Positions 1 to 6,005 of a stretch of DNA of 22,227 nt are shown one piece after another (the first letter of the stretch is position 1; each line of letters starts with the position of its first letter). The notes under the pieces were generated by a model. That model was given only the letters and a program-made list of their open reading frames with translations, ran no database searches and had not been told where the DNA came from. This DNA is from a virus. The translations under genes and the position numbers were made by a program. The stretch lies in IMG/VR virus record IMGVR_UViG_3300018432_000052, positions 1 to 22,227 of that record; one strand, 5' to 3'.

Positions 1-1
1 A

Positions 2-178
2 CTCATAAGCCTTTCGGACGACACAGTACTGATGGGTAAGCTAACCGGTAGGTACCCGGCAATGTGGGCTGCATATTGGTATAATGGACATGGCCCGGTT
101 GATCATAAATATACACACAGAGAGGTGACCCATTGGATGCCCTTACCCCAGCCCCCTAAAGACCATACAGAGAGATGA
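2..178 (+). CDS. DUF551 protein, C-terminal part (5' end outside window)
   Basis: An open frame runs from the left edge to a TGA at 176-178 and has no start codon that would make it a complete gene, so only the last 58 residues are present. The C-terminus reads VTHWMPLPQPPK, the signature ending of DUF551, a small domain common in phage and prophage early regions and of unknown biochemical role. Aromatic residues before it (MWAAYWYNGHGP) fit the second half of that domain. The stop overlaps the next start as ATGA, so the two genes are translationally coupled. The family call rests on the C-terminal motif alone; the N-terminal half lies outside the window. Confidence 0.75.
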   Translation, partial: LISLSDDTVLMGKLTGRYPAMWAAYWYNGHGPVDHKYTHREVTHWMPLPQPPKDHTER

Positions 179-420
179 AAACAGAAGAAATAACCATCCC
201 TGAAAACATTCAGGACATATGCCGAGAGTTCGCAACGATTGCGCTCAAGCACGAATTGCATAATTTTTCATTAAGCTTTCGTCCATCTTTTGATCAGGGA
301 TGGGGTGGAGAAGTTGCGTGTCGTTGGGAATGGGGAAGGCATGGTGATGATTCGCAAAGATTGGTAATACAATCGTCATTCAGCGTCCATACAAAAGCTT
401 CGATTGAAGTTAAACCGTAG
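175..420 (+). CDS. hypothetical protein, 81 aa
   Basis: A short acidic protein of 81 residues that I do not recognise. It begins at the ATG overlapping the stop of the DUF551 gene (ATGA), the same coupling seen through most of the window, which supports it being real. The centre is rich in aromatic and tryptophan residues (GWGGEVACRWEWGRHGDD) and the C-terminus is short and polar. There is no signal peptide or membrane segment. The next small gene starts three bases after its stop. By position it belongs to the accessory cluster of small genes upstream of the packaging module; no function can be assigned. Confidence 0.6.
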   Translation: MKTEEITIPENIQDICREFATIALKHELHNFSLSFRPSFDQGWGGEVACRWEWGRHGDDSQRLVIQSSFSVHTKASIEVKP

Positions 421-423
421 CCC

Positions 424-552
424 ATGTCTAACACACCAGAAACAGAAGTAATGAATAAAAAAGCCCTATCGAAGGACAGGGCTTTGAAGGGAATGGATAT
501 AATTCCATTAAAATCCCGACTCGCAGTGATAAAGTTAATAAATGTTTTATGA
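424..552 (+). CDS. small hypothetical protein, 42 aa
   Basis: An ATG at 424, three bases after the previous stop, opens a 42-codon frame ending in TGA at 550-552. That stop overlaps the ATG of the next gene at 549 as ATGA, the same junction used by real neighbours, and without this ORF there would be an unexplained gap of about 130 bases. The product begins MSNTPETEVMNKKALSKDR and ends IIPLKSRLAVIKLINVL: a polar, lysine-rich first half followed by an apolar-basic tail. No family is recognised. A GC-rich hairpin (460-467 with 478-485) lies inside the coding sequence. The call rests on gene packing rather than homology. Confidence 0.5.
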   Translation: MSNTPETEVMNKKALSKDRALKGMDIIPLKSRLAVIKLINVL

Positions 553-1037
553 CCAACAAAACAGAAGTACTAAGAATATCAGGGAATGTAAGGCTCGAAA
601 CTGAAGATGTTCAGATTTTCAAACTGAGTTTCTATGAATTGATCGAAAAGTTTGAAGGCAATTTCGCAGGCTCCATAGTTCCCCAAGATGACCCATCAGG
701 AATGAGGCTTTACAGAGTAGAGGACGTTGAAGCTTATCAGCGCCTTAATCATAATTACGAGGAACAGATCATCAACCTGAATAAAACTAAATCTGAGAAC
801 GACAAACTAACTCTCTCCCTCTCCGAAGAATTAGCACAGGAGAAGATAAGCAGAAAGAATCAGTATGTCATGTTATCAGATGAAATTACCAGGCTGTACT
901 ATGACAAGCAGTCCCTACTGAAAATTATATCATCCCTTGAACTAAGATTAAGATCGAAAGAATCTCGTTGGAGAACTTTTATAAAATGGTGGAAGGAACT
1001 ATGGACAAGGGAAGAAGAACCGAAATCGGCAAACTGA
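549..1037 (+). CDS. coiled-coil hypothetical protein, 162 aa
   Basis: The start at 549 overlaps the stop of the preceding 42-residue ORF. Residues 1-65 look like a small folded domain (SFYELIEKFEGNFAGSIVPQ, then SGMRLYRVEDVEAYQRL). From about residue 68 to 135 the sequence has heptad-like spacing of I, L and M among charged residues and is almost surely a long coiled coil. The tail is basic and tryptophan-rich (RWRTFIKWWKELW), which could touch membrane or nucleic acid. No family is recognised. Its last 37 bases overlap the next gene. It may be a structural or DNA-associated accessory protein, but this is speculative. Confidence 0.65.
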   Translation: MTNKTEVLRISGNVRLETEDVQIFKLSFYELIEKFEGNFAGSIVPQDDPSGMRLYRVEDVEAYQRLNHNYEEQIINLNKTKSENDKLTLSLSEELAQEKISRKNQYVMLSDEITRLYYDKQSLLKIISSLELRLRSKESRWRTFIKWWKELWTREEEPKSAN

Positions 1038-1213
1038 AGTTTAAAAAGCGATTGAAAAACTACAGGCTCAAACAGCAGAAGCCGAACGATTTCAATTGCT
1101 ACAGGACAACCGGGAAACCATGTTCATGCAGCATGTGCAGCCCGAAGGATGAAAAACCAAAACTCGCGGAAGCTAAAAAACGAGCTAAAAAAGAACTGAT
1201 TCTATGGAACTAA
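1001..1213 (+). CDS. small basic Cys-rich protein, 70 aa
   Basis: The frame could open at TTG 968 or ATG 986, but I chose ATG 1001 because a purine-rich GGAAGGA lies just before it and this start gives a natural N-terminus (MDKGRRTEIGKLKF). The product is very basic and carries a compact cysteine cluster, NCYRTTGKPCSCSMC, at about residues 32-46, which looks like a metal-binding knuckle; I associate this small-protein pattern with Bacteroidota phages, from memory and without a search. It overlaps the coiled-coil gene upstream by 37 bases and the next gene by ten. RNA or DNA binding is a reasonable guess from charge and the Cys motif, but it is not shown. Confidence 0.6.
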   Translation: MDKGRRTEIGKLKFKKRLKNYRLKQQKPNDFNCYRTTGKPCSCSMCSPKDEKPKLAEAKKRAKKELILWN

Positions 1214-1395
1214 CAGCAAAGGAGATACTAGAGAAGCACTTCGGTAATGAGGCAATATTAGCGGCTATGAAAGAGGCTTGTGAGCTGGCTTGGGATACCT
1301 CTTGGAAGCGGTTCAGGCAGGAAGAGTACGCAAAAGAAGTAACAGCCCCCACTAAGCACGAATTTATCAACTCACTATTCCCTGAAAGCAAATGA
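1204..1395 (+). CDS. hypothetical protein, 63 aa
   Basis: A 63-residue, predominantly helical and acidic protein (MELTAKEILEKHFGNEAIL...AACELAW-like helices), starting at an ATG inside the end of the preceding gene. No domain is recognised. It ends in ESK, and its stop overlaps the next start at 1392 as ATGA. The 15 bases spanning this junction recur exactly at the following gene junction. It is part of the packed small-gene block; I infer a real gene from coupling and compactness only. Confidence 0.55.
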   Translation: MELTAKEILEKHFGNEAILAAMKEACELAWDTSWKRFRQEEYAKEVTAPTKHEFINSLFPESK

Positions 1396-1397
1396 CA
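1383..1397 (+). repeat. 15-bp direct repeat at a gene junction, copy 1
   Basis: TGAAAGCAAATGACA spans the stop/start junction of the genes ending at 1395 and beginning at 1392. An identical 15-mer lies at 1715-1729 at the very next junction. Both encode ESK-stop for the upstream gene and Met-Thr for the downstream gene. This is either a shared translational-coupling signal or the scar of gene insertion or duplication at the junction. Confidence 0.7.
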
Positions 1398-1727
1398 CAG
1401 TACAGAAAGAAGCCGGTAGTTATTGAGGCAATGCAATTCACCGATGAAACAAAAGATCAGTGCTACAATTTTGTAAGATGTAACACACAGGCAGATTTCG
1501 AAGACGGTAAACCAGTGTTGCGTATACAAACTTCTGAAGGCATCATGACGGCAAAAATAGGCGATTACATCATCAAAGAACCTTTTGCTACACCCGATCG
1601 GCAGTTCTACCCATGTAAGCCTGGTATTTTTGAAGCAACTTACGAGAAAGTGGAAATTAAGCAGCCACAAGCTCAAGAACTAACAACGAGGTTTTATGAT
1701 GACAGATTAACCATTGAAAGCAAATGA
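1392..1727 (+). CDS. phage protein of the YRKKPVVIEAMQF / GDYIIKEPF type
   Basis: This 111-residue protein begins MTQYRKKPVVIEAMQFT and carries LRIQTSEGIMTAKIGDYIIKEP, then FYPCKPGIFEATYEKV. That order of motifs is a very widespread small phage protein family, usually annotated only as a phage or hypothetical protein, which folds as a compact beta-rich domain; no biochemical function is established that I know of. The last 20 residues or so (QPQAQELTTRFYDDRLTIESK) extend beyond the usual end of the family. Both ends are coupled by ATGA junctions. The family match is clear; the role is unknown. Confidence 0.75.
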   Translation: MTQYRKKPVVIEAMQFTDETKDQCYNFVRCNTQADFEDGKPVLRIQTSEGIMTAKIGDYIIKEPFATPDRQFYPCKPGIFEATYEKVEIKQPQAQELTTRFYDDRLTIESK

Positions 1728-1729
1728 CA
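1715..1729 (+). repeat. 15-bp direct repeat at a gene junction, copy 2
   Basis: Exact second copy of TGAAAGCAAATGACA, spanning the stop at 1725-1727 and the ATG at 1724. The two copies bracket the 111-residue gene at 1392-1727 so that recombination between them would remove or insert exactly that gene. Confidence 0.7.
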
Positions 1730-1939
1730 AACACAATAGACGATCTCAAGCAAATTGACACTTCAACAAACGAAGGTCAGTATTTAATGGCCGCGCTGGC
1801 CCTCATAACAACAACGAGCCGAACTGATAAAACGCCATACGAAGTTTTGGATGAACTGACAATTTTAAAAAATAAAATGTATCCCGGAATAGTAGTTTCT
1901 AACGGTATAACATCAACAGAAGATCCGTTCGGAAAGTAA
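1724..1939 (+). CDS. hypothetical protein, 71 aa
   Basis: A 71-residue protein beginning MTNTIDDLKQIDTSTNEGQ, started from an ATGA overlap with the previous gene. The central segment (YLMAALALITTTSR) is apolar but too short and too close to a charged stretch for a confident membrane helix; TPYEVLDELTILKNKMYPGI follows, probably helical. No family is recognised. About 100 bases without a gene follow (1940-2039), in which I see neither a convincing promoter nor a terminator. Confidence 0.55.
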   Translation: MTNTIDDLKQIDTSTNEGQYLMAALALITTTSRTDKTPYEVLDELTILKNKMYPGIVVSNGITSTEDPFGK

Positions 1940-2039
1940 AACGGTCATTGGGAAAGAAACAGCAACGATACCACTAAAAAGGGCGTTTATTTGAATAACT
2001 AAACCGGGGAACAGCGAAAGATACTGAACAAAAAAAGTT

Positions 2040-2528
2040 ATGAGAAAGTTAGTATTAGTAACAGTAACGTATGACATCGGAAACTCTGAGCCATCTCAGC
2101 AGAATCACCTGGTAGCATTGAACGTAAACAAGCTTGACCATTTTACCGCTAATCAGGAAATGGAGATGGCCACAACGAAAGCAAGGATCTTTTACGAAAT
2201 AAAGTATCCTCACGCTAAGATCATAAGCATCGTTCCCAGTGAGACAATATCCTCAGACTATCCAAAGGAAGAAGGAACTGATTCAGTGTTATTATTCACC
2301 AACTTCCACCCTATGTCAGAGATCCCGGAGCTTAATCCAAAAGAAGAGGAAACTAGCTTCGATGTACTGATAGATATAGACGGATGGCGGAAAGACTTTT
2401 ATATCGGATGTTATCATACTGACTTCAAAGAATGGAGGCTTAAAAAGGAGGATACTGACGATTACGAAATAGACCTTGATAACGCAAGATGGACTTACCT
2501 CCCCCATACAGCGAGGGATAAAAAATAG
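2040..2528 (+). CDS. hypothetical protein with a C-terminal DUF551-like domain
   Basis: A 162-residue protein with two parts. Residues 1-80 (MRKLVLVTVTYDIGNSEPSQ...ATTKARIFYEIKYPHAKIISI) look like a small alpha/beta domain with an N-terminal beta strand. From about residue 88, MSEIPEL leads to DVLIDIDGWRKDFYIGCYH, then a tryptophan segment and ARWTYLPH. That order (MS-x-IPEL, DVL, a gap, W-x-Y-LP) resembles DUF551, whose usual ending is HWMPLP. A true DUF551 end occurs at the left edge of the window, so the region may hold two members. It is the last gene before the terminator-like hairpin at 2543-2602. Confidence 0.6.
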   Translation: MRKLVLVTVTYDIGNSEPSQQNHLVALNVNKLDHFTANQEMEMATTKARIFYEIKYPHAKIISIVPSETISSDYPKEEGTDSVLLFTNFHPMSEIPELNPKEEETSFDVLIDIDGWRKDFYIGCYHTDFKEWRLKKEDTDDYEIDLDNARWTYLPHTARDKK

Positions 2529-2542
2529 TTAGTTGAGAGGTT

Positions 2543-2602
2543 AAAAGAGTCCGTCCCTTTTTTCGGAAGAGGTAACCGAGGGCTTGGGGCGGCTCTTTTT
2601 TT
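2543..2602 (+). terminator. long structured terminator/attenuator ahead of terminase genes
   Basis: AAAAGAG at 2543-2549 pairs with CTCTTTT at 2593-2599; after a bulged T, CCG (2551-2553) pairs with CGG (2590-2592) and TCCC (2554-2557) with GGGG (2586-2589, one wobble). A small inner hairpin, TCGG 2563-2566 with CCGA 2576-2579, sits in the loop. The outer stem is about 14 bp and runs straight into seven T residues (2596-2602), as in an intrinsic terminator. The ribosome-binding sequence AAAGGAG and the ATG of the small terminase gene follow within 17 bases. It probably separates the small-gene block from the late operon; the interrupted stem would also suit attenuation. Confidence 0.65.
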
Positions 2603-2618
2603 AAAGGAGAAATAAATT

Positions 2619-3113
2619 ATGGCAAAAAAAGAGATAGGAAGACCATCAATATTCGACCAGGACATAGCAGATAAGCTTTGCGAAGAGATAGCGACATCCT
2701 CTAAAAGCCTTAGAACTATCTGCAAGGAAGAAGGAATGCCGTCAGTAAGAACAGTATTGTCATGGCTATCAGCGGGTGATAAGGAAGATGGAAACCCATT
2801 GTTTAAAGCTTTTCTGCGTCAATACGCGCGCGCGCGCGAAGAACAAGCGGATTTTCTTGCTGAGGAAATCATTGAAATCGCTGACGATGGGTCAAACGAC
2901 CTAATGACAGTGGGTAAAGGTGATGCCTCTTATGAAACTGAAAACAAGGAAGTAACAAATAGATCAAAGCTCAGGGTGGATGCCCGTAAATGGATTGCCA
3001 GCAAGCTTAAGCCTAAGAAATACGGGGATAAATTGGACATGGACCTCAATCTACCCGATACAGTTAAGTCATTTCTAATCAAGCCAGCGAGTGAACGGGA
3101 CAAAGGAGCTTGA
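2619..3113 (+). CDS. terS: terminase small subunit (Sf6-like)
   Basis: Recognises viral DNA and recruits the large subunit to start genome packaging. The 164-residue protein has the layout of the Sf6-type family: GRPS at 7-10, an N-terminal helix-turn-helix region (LCEEIATSSKSLRTICKEEG then MPSVRTVLSWL), the central YARAREEQADFLAEEI helix with IADD, and the C-terminal RSKLRVDARKWIASKLKPKK block followed by KYGD. Length is normal. It has one of the few good ribosome-binding sites in the window (AAAGGAG 9 bases before ATG). A pure (CG)7 run at 2825-2838 encodes the ARAR part of the conserved motif. Its end overlaps the large subunit by 23 bases, the classical pairing. Confidence 0.92.
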   Translation: MAKKEIGRPSIFDQDIADKLCEEIATSSKSLRTICKEEGMPSVRTVLSWLSAGDKEDGNPLFKAFLRQYARAREEQADFLAEEIIEIADDGSNDLMTVGKGDASYETENKEVTNRSKLRVDARKWIASKLKPKKYGDKLDMDLNLPDTVKSFLIKPASERDKGA

Positions 3114-4362
3114 GGTAAATGATAAATACATCCCTCTTATTGGGCTTGCTATCCGGCATTTGGTACTGTATGGTGGATCAGGATCAGGGAAAAGTAAGTT
3201 CGCGGCATTTAAAATATGCTTGAGAACTACCACGGAGAAGGGACATAAGTTTTTAGTGCTACGGAAGATAGCCGATACGATAAAGGAAAGTGTTTTTGCG
3301 GAATTAAAAAGTATGTTGTCAAGAATGGGGTGTTTACACGAATTTAAGATTAACGAAACAGATAAGACATTTAAGCATGTCCCGTCCGGTAATATGATCC
3401 TTTGCAAGGGGCTGGATGAACCGGAAAAGATAAAATCAATCGAGGGTATAACCGGGATGTGGGTAGAAGAAGCCACTGAATTTACTTCAGATGACCTTGA
3501 TCAGCTTGACCTTCGCATCCGTGGTGAAAAACCAAATTACGTTCAATACATCTATTCATTCAATCCTATTTCAGAAGATAACGAGACAGTTAAACGATTC
3601 GTGACCGTTGCCACGCTGCCGGCTAATACTTATGTCATCCACACCACACATGAGGATAACTTTTTCCTTACAAATGAAGACAGGCAGGTGCTTTATGACC
3701 TGAAGGAGAAAAACCCACTATTCTATGACGTTTACTGCCTTGGTATTCCGGGAGTAGTTGATAAATCAGGCAAATTCCTATACTCATACAAAAATGAACA
3801 GGCTATTGAAGGTCTGAAACTGAACGACAATCTGCCTATCTGGTTCACATTTGACTTTAACATCGATCCAATGACGGTGACCGTAGCGCAGCGGGACCAC
3901 ATGAAGAAGCTGACCTGCGTCAAGAATATACAGCTTGATAACTCTGACATCTACCAAATGACCGACCGGATTAAAGCGGATTATGCGGGAAGATATTGGA
4001 TAGTAACCGGTGATGCATCCGGGCACAACAGAACCGGGGCAGTAAGGGGAAAAACATCTTACTGGAAGATCATTAAATCAGAATTGAAGCTGAAAGACTT
4101 ACAAATGAAGGTCAGGCATAAGAACCTTAGCCACATTGAAAGCCGGGTTTTGTGCAATGCCGTAAATCAGACTGTGGATATCACCTTTGATAAAACCGGG
4201 TGCGCACCGCTTATAAACGATTGCAAATTTGGAAAGGTAGACGACCACGGAGAATTGATCAAGGACCGTAAGAAACAGAAGCTTGACTTCCTTGATGGTT
4301 TCCGCTACCTGGTAGATGCAAACTTTCATGATTACTTAAACAATCCTAAAAAATACAGATGA
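3091..4362 (+). CDS. terL: terminase large subunit (PBSX-type ATPase/nuclease)
   Basis: The packaging motor: an ATPase that drives DNA into the prohead and an RNase H-like nuclease that cuts concatemers. In 423 residues I see Walker A GGSGSGKS (28-35), Walker B MWVEEA (123-128), the coupling motif SFNP (156-159), then nuclease acidic residues D255 in FDFNIDP, D308 in GDASG and the D399/D402 pair in LDFLDGF. This matches Terminase_3 plus Terminase_3C, and both active sites look intact. The start is a GTG at 3091 within the small-subunit gene; the ATG at 3119 is out of frame. There is no clear ribosome-binding site, so translation is probably coupled to terS. Its stop overlaps the first sugar-cassette gene. 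Confidence 0.95.
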   Translation: MNGTKELEVNDKYIPLIGLAIRHLVLYGGSGSGKSKFAAFKICLRTTTEKGHKFLVLRKIADTIKESVFAELKSMLSRMGCLHEFKINETDKTFKHVPSGNMILCKGLDEPEKIKSIEGITGMWVEEATEFTSDDLDQLDLRIRGEKPNYVQYIYSFNPISEDNETVKRFVTVATLPANTYVIHTTHEDNFFLTNEDRQVLYDLKEKNPLFYDVYCLGIPGVVDKSGKFLYSYKNEQAIEGLKLNDNLPIWFTFDFNIDPMTVTVAQRDHMKKLTCVKNIQLDNSDIYQMTDRIKADYAGRYWIVTGDASGHNRTGAVRGKTSYWKIIKSELKLKDLQMKVRHKNLSHIESRVLCNAVNQTVDITFDKTGCAPLINDCKFGKVDDHGELIKDRKKQKLDFLDGFRYLVDANFHDYLNNPKKYR

Positions 4363-4892
4363 TCTGTCATATCATAGGTTGCGGTGAAAGCGGTAAGTAT
4401 TGGGACGGCAATGGCTTTTCCATCGGGGTAAATGACTGCTTTAAATTTGGTCATCATCCTGATATTTTAATTGTAGTGAATAATATGCGAAGATTCCAGG
4501 AAAGGAAAAAGATTATCGATGCTACGCGCCCACGGGTAAAACTGTACGGGCTTGGGTCATGGTCAAACCATCCAAACTATCAGCATATCGACTACATGAA
4601 CATTTGGAAAGGTGATCTTAAAAAAGGGAAGCTTTATAAAAGCAAAACTTCCCCGTTCATAGCGGTAACAATGGCTTATTCATTAGGATATGATAAGATA
4701 GTTCTTTGGGGGGTTGACTTTGTTAATCACAGGATTGTAAAGGGATCGAAGCTAAAAAGTGAGGTTTCAAATTTTGAATCATTACAAAAGGCTTTACTAA
4801 AGAATGGAGCTTCAATGTATTTAGGTGGAACGAATGAGTTTACGAACCAGGGAGCTTTGAAAGATGCATTACCAAATTTTATACAGATATGA
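4359..4892 (+). CDS. GT42/DUF115-like putative glycosyltransferase
   Basis: A 177-residue Rossmann-like protein. The start MICHIIGCGESGKYWDGNGF looks like a nucleotide-binding loop (G7, G9), followed by IGVNDCFKFGHHPDILIVVNN. Later TSPFIAVTMAYSLGYDKIVLWGVDF (97-121, written here as two joined motifs) closely resembles the conserved part of Cst-type sialyltransferases (GT42) and of DUF115 proteins, where a comparable Thr-Ser stretch and a G-x-DF motif sit in the CMP-sugar fold. It is shorter than bacterial sialyltransferases (about 250-290 residues), so it could be a reduced member or a relative with a different donor. It is ATGA-coupled to terL and to the next gene, which opens the sugar cassette. 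Specificity is not predictable. Confidence 0.5.
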   Translation: MICHIIGCGESGKYWDGNGFSIGVNDCFKFGHHPDILIVVNNMRRFQERKKIIDATRPRVKLYGLGSWSNHPNYQHIDYMNIWKGDLKKGKLYKSKTSPFIAVTMAYSLGYDKIVLWGVDFVNHRIVKGSKLKSEVSNFESLQKALLKNGASMYLGGTNEFTNQGALKDALPNFIQI

Positions 4893-5089
4893 AAAACAGT
4901 ATTGAAAATCGTTTCAACTGCCCTAAGAGGCTTTGGAATAAGTTCAGTGACAAAGGTAAGATTGCTTACAACAACGTACGAGGCGTTAAGCCAGATATGA
5001 TTATGCCTAACCATAATGCCTTGATGGGGCCGGTTGGATGGGAAACTGTGTCCCATAATTATGCATGCTTCGCTGCCTGGGAGTTCTAA
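4889..5089 (+). CDS. small conserved phage hypothetical protein, 66 aa
   Basis: A 66-residue protein starting from an ATGA overlap. It reads ENRFNCPKRLWNKFSDKGKI, then an asparagine-rich middle, and ends GWETVSHNYACFAAWEF. The pattern FNCPKRLW-x-KFS, a PNH segment and a terminal SHNYACFAAW resembles short phage proteins I recall with two helices separated by a His-containing loop, but no family name or function is known to me. It ends just before a 140-base segment without a gene that contains a structured RNA candidate. Confidence 0.6.
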   Translation: MKNSIENRFNCPKRLWNKFSDKGKIAYNNVRGVKPDMIMPNHNALMGPVGWETVSHNYACFAAWEF

Positions 5090-5112
5090 GATACATTTGG
5101 TGTTTTAGCCTT

Positions 5113-5198
5113 GGGTATGGGAAGCCATACTTAACCAGGGTACGGGTCGGGATCATCTTCGGGTGAGTTCGTGACGAACAAGGGGGAATCCGATCACC
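5113..5198 (+). ncRNA. candidate structured RNA / leader of the glycosyltransferase gene
   Basis: The 140 bases between genes (5090-5229) hold no ORF but several helices. GGGTATGG (5113-5120) pairs with CCATACTT (5125-5132) across a GAAG loop. GGTCGG plus AT (5145-5150, 5152-5153) pairs with ATCCGATC (5188-5195), with G5151 bulged. GTTCG (5167-5171) pairs with CGAAC (5175-5179). GGTGA (5162-5166) can instead pair with TCACC (5194-5198), which competes with the second helix for bases 5194-5195, so two mutually exclusive folds exist. I cannot match it to a named RNA family. It could be a cis-acting leader of the gene at 5230, a small RNA, or chance. Confidence 0.35.
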
Positions 5199-5229
5199 TC
5201 GCGTCAAGCCAAATTAAAAAAAGAAACGA

Positions 5230-5868
5230 ATGAGTTTTTGTACAATAACACCAGACAGGAACGACCGGCCAGAATTCACAGAGTTCTGTAAACACCAGTT
5301 ATCGCGAATGACGGTTAAGCCGGATCATTCCTATTTTATCGACTATGCCCCGGTATCAAAAGGCGTTGATCTTATCGAACGGTTTGAAAAAGGTGTAGCA
5401 CGGGCGAAAGCAGACGGATTTGAATATGTGTATGTAATTGAAAACGATGATTGGTATCCGGCAAACTACTTTGAAAAGATGCATTTCGGTTACCCTGATG
5501 GCCTGCAGTACGACATAGTAGGCATTCCGTTCAGCCATTATTACCATATAGGCAACAGAAGGCATCAGTTATTAAACCACCCGCTCAGAGCTTCTTTGTT
5601 CTGCACAGGCTTTAAAACTAAGATTCTGAAAGACTTCAGACATGGACAAAATCTTGACATATCCATTTGGAAGCATATCCGAGAAACCCGCTGTAGTCTT
5701 AAATTTGTGTATGATTTATTACCGATAGGAATAAAGCACGGAATGGGGCTTTGTGCTGGAATGGGGCATAATAAGATGAAATTAAAGAATGAGGATAAAG
5801 ATATGAGCTGGCTGAGATCACACGTGGATTCTGATGCATGGACATTTTACAACACTTTGAAACTATGA
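5230..5868 (+). CDS. GT-A fold putative glycosyltransferase, 212 aa
   Basis: Probably transfers a sugar from a nucleotide donor. The N-terminus MSFCTITPDRNDRPEFTEFC resembles the opening beta strand of GT2-type enzymes (ITP-x-R-x-DRP), followed by YVYVIENDDWYPANYFEKM; the ENDDWY at 71-76 sits where the DXD metal/nucleotide-binding motif should be. The next conserved-looking block, SLFCTGFKTKIL, resembles the acceptor-loop region. At 212 residues it is about the size of a bare catalytic domain, with no transmembrane or second domain, so it is cytoplasmic. No ribosome-binding sequence is evident; the preceding structured segment may control it. Its stop is ATGA-coupled to the next small ORF. 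Substrates are unknown. Confidence 0.6.
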   Translation: MSFCTITPDRNDRPEFTEFCKHQLSRMTVKPDHSYFIDYAPVSKGVDLIERFEKGVARAKADGFEYVYVIENDDWYPANYFEKMHFGYPDGLQYDIVGIPFSHYYHIGNRRHQLLNHPLRASLFCTGFKTKILKDFRHGQNLDISIWKHIRETRCSLKFVYDLLPIGIKHGMGLCAGMGHNKMKLKNEDKDMSWLRSHVDSDAWTFYNTLKL

Positions 5869-6002
5869 AAGAAATTAAAGACAAAAAGAAAATTGAGGTA
5901 TCCAAAAAACTACTCGGATTAAAAGTAGTTGAGGAAAAATTAGATCGTAAACCGTTAACCCCAACGGGTCACAGGCGCGGTTGTAACTGCGGAGGAAAGT
6001 AG
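5865..6002 (+). CDS. small basic protein with C-terminal CNC motif, 45 aa
   Basis: The ATG at 5865 overlaps the previous stop as ATGA, and the 45-codon frame ends in TAG at 6000-6002, just ahead of the next gene at 6006. The product is lysine-rich (MKEIKDKKKIEVSKKLLG...) and ends RRGCNCGGK, a two-cysteine C-terminal tail that looks deliberate rather than random. The last codons also supply GGAGGAAAG, a good ribosome-binding site for the downstream membrane protein. No family name is known to me. Coupling on both sides and the patterned terminus support it. Confidence 0.6.
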   Translation: MKEIKDKKKIEVSKKLLGLKVVEEKLDRKPLTPTGHRRGCNCGGK

Positions 6003-6005
6003 GTC

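Noticed and set aside
460-485. Hairpin AAAGCCCT/AGGGCTTT with an A-tract, resembling the minus-strand terminator at 21508-21549
   Set aside because: It lies within the 42-residue ORF at 424-552; no minus-strand gene is nearby and the plus strand has no T-tract, so a terminator call is not justified.
968-1000. Upstream TTG or ATG starts of the small Cys protein
   Set aside because: ATG 1001 has a purine-rich GGAAGGA in front of it and a better N-terminus.
1185-1676. Minus-strand ORF of 163 residues
   Set aside because: It covers three plus-strand genes with ATGA junctions and its product is low-quality, Leu/Phe/Cys-rich; it is a shadow.
4727-5207. Minus-strand ORFs across 4727-5207
   Set aside because: Composition is unlike real proteins, there is no start signal, and they are antisense to plausible plus-strand genes and the structured gap.
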